The notes below the pieces were generated by a model that saw only the letters and a list, made by a program, of their open reading frames with translations, did not search any database and had not been told where the DNA came from. A stretch of 39,321 bases of DNA from positions 1 through 39,321 of the forward strand of contig LSSK01001474.1 of NCBI GenBank assembly GCA_001969505.1. The letters run 5' to 3'. Within the stretch, counting starts at the first letter, position 1, and each line of letters begins with the position of its first letter. Below are positions 33,401 to 39,321 of the stretch, piece by piece. This DNA is from Zancudomyces culisetae (Eukaryota > Kickxellomycota > Harpellomycetes > Harpellales > Legeriomycetaceae). A program made the position numbers and the translations under genes.

Positions 33401-33921
33401 TTATTACCTCTCCATTCGTTATTCTCTGTATAATCTCTAGCATCTTGTTTCGTAATTTCTATTTTTTTCACCATTCATCATTTCCTTTAAATTTTCCATT
33501 TTTAAATTATTATAATTCTTATTCCTATTTCTATCCCTTACCTGCTCAAATAGTTCGCTTTGGAATACCGGCGGTGTTCCTTTTAGTAATATGTCCCGAA
33601 TGACTGGCCATAACACGGTGTTAAATCTATTGGCATCCTGTGCCTGCAGCATCTCCAGCGAGTCACAAAGCTCGTTGGCGATTGTGCATTTCAGCTCCAC
33701 ATCTATTTTATTTTGTATTTCCATGTTAATTCCCGTGGTCATTTCTCTTTCTCTTTCTCTCCCTCGCCCCCCCCCGCCCCCATCACTCCCAACCCTCAAG
33801 TTTTTAGTTTTTGTTTTTACTCATCTCTAGATTATTTATCATTTATTCTAAACTTACCTAAATTGTCATCTGACAATCTAGTCGCAAACACATCAAAATT
33901 CGTGTATATTCCGGAACTCAT
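20619..33921 (-). CDS. TRA1: SAGA/NuA4 scaffold TRA1 (TRRAP homologue), three exons
   Basis: Predicted 4349-aa pseudokinase of the PIKK family that recruits SAGA and NuA4 acetyltransferases to activators. Exons on the minus strand: 33921-33858 (64 nt), 33702-33542 (161 nt) and 33443-20619. Introns are 155 and 98 nt, GT-AG. The joined N-terminus (FDVFATRLSDDNLDVELK, then WPVIRDILLKG and FQSELFEQMLEIIQR) matches the first helices of fungal Tra1. HEAT/TPR helices fill most of the chain, then FAT, a kinase-like domain without catalytic motifs but with the Tra1 block FRLTPNIQ, and a FATC tail ending PFLALPWY. S. cerevisiae Tra1 has 3744 aa. The excess here is mainly single-residue tracts: Gln near 2865-2915, 3045-3060 and 4124-4149, Asn near 3344-3388, and Ala, Gly/Ala, Lys/Glu and Ser/Thr runs. 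The reading frame stays open through all of them. Confidence 0.96.
21226..21300 (-). repeat. CAG/CAA tract encoding poly-Gln in the TRA1 pseudokinase region
   Basis: Mixed CAG, CAA and CAT codons on the minus strand give a Gln/His run at about residues 4124-4149. It lies just before the conserved FRLTPNIQ block. It is the end of a roughly 190-residue low-complexity insert within the kinase-like domain. Confidence 0.9.
22103..22165 (-). repeat. Ser-Asn/Gln-Asn dipeptide repeat in TRA1
   Basis: Hexanucleotide repeats on the minus strand encode alternating Ser-Asn and then Gln-Asn residues in the C-terminal third of TRA1. The frame stays open. Confidence 0.85.
23508..23645 (-). repeat. AAT/AAC tract encoding poly-Asn in TRA1
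   Basis: Interspersed AAT and AAC codons encode more than 40 Asn broken only by a few Thr, including one uninterrupted run of about 26. It lies in the FAT region at about residues 3344-3388. The mix of codons suggests an older tract, not a fresh single-codon expansion. Confidence 0.92.
24494..24538 (-). repeat. CAG/CAA tract encoding poly-Gln in TRA1 (middle)
   Basis: CAG and CAA codons give about 13-15 consecutive Gln around residues 3045-3060, between a helical repeat and an INPQLLESK segment. It is one of three Gln-rich blocks in the gene. Confidence 0.9.
24927..25077 (-). repeat. Double CAG/CAA tract encoding poly-Gln in TRA1
   Basis: Two runs of about 17 Gln are separated by a short Ser/Glu/Lys-containing segment, at about residues 2865-2915. 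CAG and CAA alternate, and the block lies between predicted helices of the FAT/TPR region. It is the longest Gln-rich insert in the protein. Confidence 0.92.
26210..26312 (-). repeat. Asn-Ala / Asn-Ser dipeptide repeat in TRA1
   Basis: Hexanucleotide repeats on the minus strand encode alternating Asn-Ser and then Asn-Ala, giving about 34 low-complexity residues near 2455-2490. The switch between GCT-like and TCT-like units is abrupt, as expected from unequal expansion of two variants. Confidence 0.9.
28880..28975 (-). repeat. Thr/Ala tract in TRA1
   Basis: On the minus strand ACC/ACA codons followed by eight or more GCA codons and more Thr codons encode a Thr-Ala-Thr block near residues 1565-1595. 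It lies in a loop of the helical solenoid and keeps frame. Confidence 0.85.
30110..30165 (-). repeat. Lys-Glu dipeptide repeat in TRA1
   Basis: AAAGAA hexamers on the minus strand encode about eight Lys-Glu pairs near residues 1168-1187, a charged helix or loop in the HEAT region. Confidence 0.85.
30430..30486 (-). repeat. Gly-Ala tract in TRA1
   Basis: GGAGCA hexamers on the minus strand encode alternating Gly-Ala and then Gly residues near residues 1061-1080. This is another in-frame low-complexity insert in the HEAT region. Confidence 0.85.
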
Positions 33922-36504
33922 TTACAACTTTTTTTCTTTTACCCAACTGTTGTTTTTAGATTCTCCTCTTGTCCCCGATATACTTTACTCGTGTTTGTAT
34001 ATATTTTATTCTACAAATTTATCTAATAATCTAGTGATTATTTTATTGTTTGTTTTTTGTTTGTGTACACTATTTTAATTTTCGGTTATAAAAAAAATTT
34101 CATTCTCGATTTGAAATCGTTCTTTATTTCGCGAAATCATTTATTCTCTTTATTTCTTTTTAAAAGTTGTTTATTTATTTTTACCATATAGATAATTTAT
34201 ATAAAAAAAAATTTTCTAATTACAAATTTGTAAATCTGAGCGATTTCAGTTAATTTCACTTTTATAGTTTTTTGTAAGTTGCGGAATATTTCAAACACGT
34301 AATTGCTTGATCAAAAGTGCAGAATACCAAAACTGATAACTTTTCGCTTCTTGGTTTAAAAATTCCTATTAACCCTCCTGAACTACACCTGTTAGGTTAT
34401 ATCTAAGCCTAAACGATCAATAACATGACATTGATGACATTTTAGGATTTATAAAGTAGCAATGATACCAATAAAATATAATTCTGAAGCTCTTAATACA
34501 CTATCAATCTTTTTTTATCGCTCTCACAAAGAAGATTCATTCCTCGAATTATTCACTTACTATTTCCGAAATTTTAAATATAAATATTTTTCAATACCAA
34601 CTTTTCCCTCAACTCAGCTTTAGTTAGGTTAATTGTTTTAACGTTATCAGATAATTTTCTACATTTTTTAATACTATAATACTAACGGAAAATTGTGGTA
34701 TTCAATGAAAAGTATCTCAGTTACAAATTAAGAATCGAGCTCTACCTCTTTAGAAGGCCTGGAAATTCGTATATACATTAATGCTTTATCTCGAAGAAAC
34801 TAGTTTTATTTCAACCTGACTCCCAAATCTTTTTAAAACCTCTACTATTATAGTTTCTTAATAGCATTAATTGGATTTATTAAAACATTAATTGATTAAA
34901 CGCAGATACAATGTATAATTTAAGGTAAGATAAATACACGATAAACCCATGAATCTGGTACTTTGACCAAAACAAATCTTCTTTTCCACTGAAAAACTAT
35001 AACATTTTAATTACCAAATTGTAGAATACTAGTTAAATGATTATAACAGGAAACAAATTAAAATAAAGTGAACAAGATTAGACACTATTAAAACCTTCAC
35101 AAAAATGTAAATTTTGAAACCACACGTTAAATCGACTACAAAAGCGTAAACTGAAGCTGCTTTGTGACGTTTGCGCTAATAGAGTTTAAATTTTACTTTG
35201 AATGTGTAGAATACTCTCAGTTGTTTTAAATGGTACACAAAAGTTAACAAAGATCAAAAGTGAACAAGTTAGATTTTTTGGAATCAAATAACATTAAATT
35301 TGCCTTTTCTAAACTTATATCGAAATCAAGCAAATTATCCCAAAAGTATTATTACATATCAACATTAACCAGGCAAAGTGGATTGAATTTCATGTTATCA
35401 ACTAACCTTAGTTCATTAGCACGCGAATTTGCAATAAACCAAAAAAATCTGACTGAATAGTAAGTTTAACAACTTTATTCGCATACTACTTTTATATTAC
35501 ACCTACTAAATTAGACATGTAAAAATGATATAAAAAAAGTATAAATTTCCAAATTCAATTATCCGACTATTGCTACACATCTAAGCTACTAAATAAGACC
35601 CATTATATGATATCTTTGAAACTTGCTCAACTAACCTGCTACTAGACCAGCCTGAGCTGAGCTATGTATATCGTCTTTTTGTCTAGCTTTGATACTGGTG
35701 AGTATACTCAATGGTGTGCAAACCATGAAATAAGCTTAAAAGCTCAGTATGGTTTGAACTTAACACTTTTCAGATTTATTGCTTCCAGTGGGATATTTTC
35801 AACTGCTAAGCAATGTGTACAGCTATCTAGTTGGCTTGTAGTACTTTAATTGATATACTTTTGACAAGCAGTTAGAAAAAAACACAGTCGCTGTAATTGA
35901 GAAGAATCATTGAATATAAAAATTGGCAATAAAGTGATATTTCTGTATTTGGAACACACTCCACTGCAGAACCATTCACGTATGAGTATTTTGTACATGT
36001 TTGTTTTTACTTTGAGCTGGAGTATTTATTGAGCAAAGAGCTGACATATTTAATCTATGAAGCAGCAGTACACGAACAATGAATAAATTGACCTTTAGTA
36101 ATCTTGTGCTAGTAGGTAAATATGAATATTGCTTCAAAATTGTGAACGTGGAGTGTCAAACATCATTGATTTAGAAGATTGATAAGAGCGAATTGTACTT
36201 CCACATACCCCTAACTAAATGAACGGATGCACACAATACAAAATCGGCATTTTTTTTCGTTAATTTTTGTTTCGGAAATACTCGTGAAAAAAATAATTAT
36301 TTCATGTTCGAGCCAATTTCATGTTCTGGAGCCGATTTCATGTTTTGTGTTTATGCATGAAAATAAAAGTATTTAAACTTAACCTCTGCCCGACTCTTCT
36401 CACTCTTGAATCTTGTATTCGTTCTTATTTAAGGTTCAATAACTTGCAATAGATAGCGTGTTAGATCGAAAAACTATTCCAACTCAAACTCAACCTTAGT
36501 TACA
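33922..36504. other. 2.6-kb intergenic: TRA1 5' flank, unique AT-rich DNA, right-arm 5' flank
   Basis: Divergent gap between TRA1 and the right SDR copy. Positions 33922-35588 are unique and very AT-rich. I found no recognisable gene there. A 66-codon frame at 35260-35460 starts with GTG and has no known motif. From 35589 onward the DNA is the 5' flank within the inverted repeat. No tRNA or transposon end was recognised. Confidence 0.5.
36300..36344 (+). promoter_or_regulatory. Triple direct repeat upstream of right SDR copy
   Basis: Three TTTCATGTT units starting at 36300, 36317 and 36336, the first two followed by GAGCC-containing tails. They lie 160-205 bp before the SDR start codon, upstream of TATTTAA-like sites near 36370 and 36425. 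They may be a regulator-binding cluster; no binding factor can be named. Confidence 0.3.
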
Positions 36505-37744
36505 ATGGCTGCTTCTGCTATGAACGTAAACAATCTTTTTGGCGTTAAAGGAAAAGTTGTGCTGGTTACTGGTGGCTCGCGTGGGTAAGTATTCTGTGGT
36601 ACTTAACATTTTTTCATTATGAAATTGCAATATGCTATAAATTGGTTACCCATTAAACAATACAAGAACAGGCAAATAAATATGCGAATATAGCACTGTA
36701 GCTACGATTTAAACTAATTTACAACTCTTTTACGTTTTTAGTATCGGACTTATGATAGCCGAGGTAGGTTACAGCTGAAAATATAACAAAGTATTTGACT
36801 TTTCTGTATTTGAACTTTTTGCTGGATATTCTGTCAAATCTAACCTGCTCTTTGAGTATTGTGTGCTTGTATACACAAGTTTTTGCAACAAAATGGTGAA
36901 TAAATATAAACACCTACATTTTTAGGGCTTTGTTTCAAATGGTGCAAAAGTATATATTAGCAGCCGAAGTGCCGATGTGTGTGACAAAGTAGCTGAGTCG
37001 CTTACAAAAGTTGGTCCAGGGACATGTATTTCGGTTCCAGCCGATTTGTCCAAAAAGCAGGGAATCAAGCACCTCATCTCAGAAATGGAAAAAAGAGAAC
37101 CAGAAGGAATTGATGTGGTGATTAACAATGCAGGTGCTAACTGGGCGGCTCCATTTAGCCAGTACCCAGAGTCAGGTTTCGAAAAGGTGTTGAACCTGAA
37201 TCTAACACATATTTTTTATCTTTCACAAGGGTAAGAATCTGTCTAGGTTTTACATACAATTACAAGGATATGTGGCCAAAACTACGAGACGCCATAACTA
37301 AAACAAACTGTCTAATTTATTTTGTAAATCATGTAACGTTATAGGCTGACACCACTTCTGGAGAAAAAAGCGACCAAGGATGATCCATCTAGAATAATAA
37401 ATATTGGGTCAATTGATGGAATCAGAGTCTCGAGACATGAGACATACGCATACGGTGCATCCAAGGCTGGGCTCCACCATATGACACGGGGGATGGCCAA
37501 CTTCCTAGCACCTCGCAACATTCTTGTAAATGCAGTTGCACCTGGCGCATTTGAATCCAAAATGATGGCAGACACACTTAAAAAGTTTGGTAGTGAGTTG
37601 GTAAAAGGCATTCCAACTGGGAGAATAGGAATTCCATCAGACATGGCAGCAGTATGCATATACTTGTCATCAAAGGCATCAAACTATGTCTGTGGAGCTG
37701 TGATTGTTGTTGATGGCGGTGCTTCCTTTGCCCCCAAACTTTAA
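36505..37744 (+). CDS. RhlG/FabG-like short-chain dehydrogenase, right copy (4 exons)
   Basis: Second copy of the 268-aa SDR. Exons: 36505-36584, 36742-36763, 36926-37230 and 37345-37744. All 807 coding bases are identical to the left copy, so the enzyme has the same TGGSRGIG cofactor site, NNAG motif and Ser158/Tyr172/Lys176 catalytic residues. Differences are confined to introns 2 and 3 and the 5' flank. One of them changes the intron 2 donor to GTAGGT here (GTAAGT on the left), next to the 22-nt exon 2 that encodes part of the cofactor loop. If this weakens splicing, the two copies could differ in output; that is inference. The gene reads outward, towards the partial secreted-protein gene on the same strand. 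Confidence 0.9.
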
Positions 37745-38917
37745 AGTCCTAGCTTTGTTTGTTTTAATTTCTCAATATTCAGTCTATAATAAAAATGCTA
37801 AAATATAAAATTTGAGTTTATGAGATGGGAAAAACCACATTTCTCAATAAATGCTACCGAAAAAGAAAACAATTTATAGGCATTTAAACAATACACAACT
37901 TTATCCGCGTTATATTCCGATATCCAATACTTTGGAGTCAATGACAATTTTGCATAATAATTACCATGGTATGAATAATGTGAATACTACTTTCCATTCC
38001 TTGTAGTAAAATCAAACAAACATCCCAAGTGAATATAGTAAAAACATTGAAATGAAAAAAACCCTCTCGATACATTGTTTAATATTCACCAGGATTATCG
38101 CAATAATACAACCATTGAATACTGGAATTTGCAGCTTGACTTTTGCTAGTTTCAAGAATACATTGTGTAAAACAGTTGATTCTGAGCTCTGTCGTGCCTA
38201 GACTTGGCTTATCAAATTTTGCAACCTGATGCTTTTCTGTTAATTTCTACAATAACCGTGAATATAGCTCAACATGTATTTAACACCGGAAACTAATAAC
38301 TTTTAAAAAAACAGAAGTAAGAATAATAATAATGAATCGAACATCTTCTGAATTAGTCATTTAAACAATCGTAGAAACGCCACTGAAGATGAAGTAGTAA
38401 TATCTGCTCTTCACACCTCGACACTCATGATTTTAAACATCCGAACGCCATTTACCTTCAAGTTTTAAATCACATTACATAATAACGGTGATTCACATAA
38501 CTATATCTGCTTCTGTGTAGTTTTGAATCATATGGCCACCAATCACAAGTTTGTTTAGAGCGTCATAAAATGAATAAATGTTCATATGTACCGCCAGTTG
38601 AAGACCTCAGCCCATTGCACTGCCAACATTCTTGAACATGATAGTTTGAGAAACAAGTATCTGTAAATATGTGTCATACTGTGATGGATGATGAGTAGCC
38701 GCAGCATAGCCATGAGAAAGATGGATAGAGCTACAAATGGTACAAGCTAATAGTGTTATATCACTCTATTAGTGCCGATATAGTATTTCAGCCAATATCT
38801 AAACACATGTATAAATACCCGTACTTTCAGCTTCTCACTGACATGTTTACTCGCTCTCAACTGTTTTGTAAGCTAGTGTAAACTGTATAACAAACTTAAT
38901 AAACGAAACTACAAAAG
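37745..38917. other. Intergenic between right SDR copy and secreted-protein gene
   Basis: The first 393 bases are SDR 3' flank within the inverted repeat and are identical in both arms. The remaining 780 bases are unique AT-rich DNA that must contain the promoter of the next gene. I see no further ORF or RNA gene. Confidence 0.6.
38810..38817 (+). promoter_or_regulatory. TATA box of the secreted-protein gene
   Basis: TATAAATA about 100 bases before the ATG at 38918, at a distance usual for fungal TATA promoters. The following DNA is pyrimidine-rich. Confidence 0.5.
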
Positions 38918-39321
38918 ATGGCAGTATTAAAATTGACAATCGGAAAGTTGGTTATAACCACATTGTTCTATATTGCTTGCGCAAATAGCATGCACATCCC
39001 AGGTGAATTAAATGGAGCTCACAACTTTGGTGCGCAACTCAAAAGACGTGGTAGTGCTGGATACAACCATTACAAAATGCGCGATGTCGGAAATAATGGA
39101 TATGGTGTGCATTCGCAGTCACAATACAATGACAATGCAAATTACTCAAACGGAAGTGGAGCTGGATATAAAATGTACACATCTGTAGATACCACAACGG
39201 AGAATCCACAACCTACTACCACTACCACTACTACTAGCACTACTACCACTACTACAGGTGGAGGAGGTGATGGAGGAGGTGATGGAGGAGGTGATGGAGG
39301 AGGTGATGGAGGAGGTGATGG
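38918..39321 (+). CDS. Secreted/cell-wall-like protein with Thr tract and Gly-Gly-Gly-Asp repeats (partial)
   Basis: An open frame of 134 codons runs off the end of the window, so the C-terminus is missing. The first 24 residues form a signal peptide with a hydrophobic core (LVITTLFYIACA). Lys42-Arg43 is a possible Kex2 cleavage site. The next part is Gly/Tyr/Asn-rich, with two similar GY...YKM segments. Then come about 20 residues almost all Thr, probably O-mannosylated, and then GGGD repeats encoded by a 12-bp minisatellite. This pattern suits a fungal cell-wall or surface protein. I do not recognise a family. The ATG follows a good TATA box by about 100 bases. Confidence 0.75.
   Translation, partial: MAVLKLTIGKLVITTLFYIACANSMHIPGELNGAHNFGAQLKRRGSAGYNHYKMRDVGNNGYGVHSQSQYNDNANYSNGSGAGYKMYTSVDTTTENPQPTTTTTTTSTTTTTTGGGGDGGGDGGGDGGGDGGGD
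39257..39321 (+). repeat. 12-bp GGTGATGGAGGA coding minisatellite
   Basis: About five perfect tandem copies of a 12-base unit encode Gly-Asp-Gly-Gly repeats in frame. The array continues to the last base of the window, which probably explains why the sequence stops here. Confidence 0.95.

Larger units (their letters stand above)
35589..38137 (-). repeat. Right arm of the 2.55-kb inverted repeat
   Basis: Reverse complement of 1-2549 with nine substitutions. Right-arm positions of the differences are 35661, 35713, 35727, 35922, 36009, 36767, 37267, 37331 and 37338. The inner boundary is sharp at 35589. At the outer side identity continues to at least 38137, where the left arm runs out of window, so the true repeat may be longer. 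The spacer between arms is 33,039 bases. Confidence 0.97.

Noticed and set aside
35260-35460. 66-codon + strand frame between TRA1 and the right repeat arm
   Set aside because: It starts with GTG, has no recognisable motif, and frames of this length can occur by chance.
35664-35849. 61-codon ATG frame in the 5' flank of the right SDR copy
   Set aside because: The matching place in the left arm has a TAG stop from a single difference (2425/35713), and the frame lacks any motif.

Overview
This window looks like nuclear DNA of an ascomycete fungus, most likely a yeast-like lineage that has kept introns. Evidence: the gene set (Mediator MED27, an Est1/SMG7-type protein, a Gef1-like CLC exchanger, TRAPP subunit TCA17, the Cdc42 GEF CDC24, the sphingolipid hydroxylase SCS7 and the SAGA/NuA4 scaffold TRA1), short introns with GTAAGT-type donors, AT-rich intergenic DNA, and CTG standing at conserved Leu positions (for example residue 385 of the CLC protein), so this is not a CUG-Ser yeast. 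The genus cannot be named from sequence alone.

Layout. The outer parts are two copies of a 2.55-kb inverted repeat (1-2549 and 35589-38137), 99.6% identical. Each carries one complete four-exon gene for the same 268-aa RhlG/FabG-like short-chain dehydrogenase, and the two genes read outward. Inside the repeats lie 33 kb of ordinary conserved genes. On the + strand: MED27 (2788-3754, three exons), an Est1/SMG7-like gene (4579-6207), a coiled-coil/WD40 gene (6633-8810) and a CLC Cl-/H+ exchanger (10087-12810). On the - strand: TCA17/TRAPPC2L (13914-12839), a five-exon gene recoverable only by joining short exons, and CDC24 (16826-14274, three exons). Then come SCS7 (+, 19359-20507) and a very large TRA1 (-, 33921-20619; three exons, 4349 aa) swollen by poly-Gln, poly-Asn and other single-residue tracts. 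A decayed ORF, tentatively a LINE reverse-transcriptase relic, lies at 3856-4440 on the - strand.

Right of the second repeat copy, a secreted, Thr-rich, Gly/Asp-repeat protein begins at 38918 and runs off the window inside a 12-bp minisatellite. The window therefore starts inside one repeat and ends inside another, as an assembly contig broken at repeats would.

The genes form no operon or single pathway; they are an ordinary mixture of chromatin/transcription (TRA1, MED27), RNA or telomere metabolism (Est1/SMG7-like), trafficking and ion homeostasis (TCA17, CLC), polarity (CDC24) and lipid metabolism (SCS7, perhaps the SDR). The most notable points are the near-identical inverted SDR duplication with all nine differences in non-coding DNA, two inferred GC-AG introns, the five-exon TCA17, the extreme repeat load of TRA1, and the decayed ORF.
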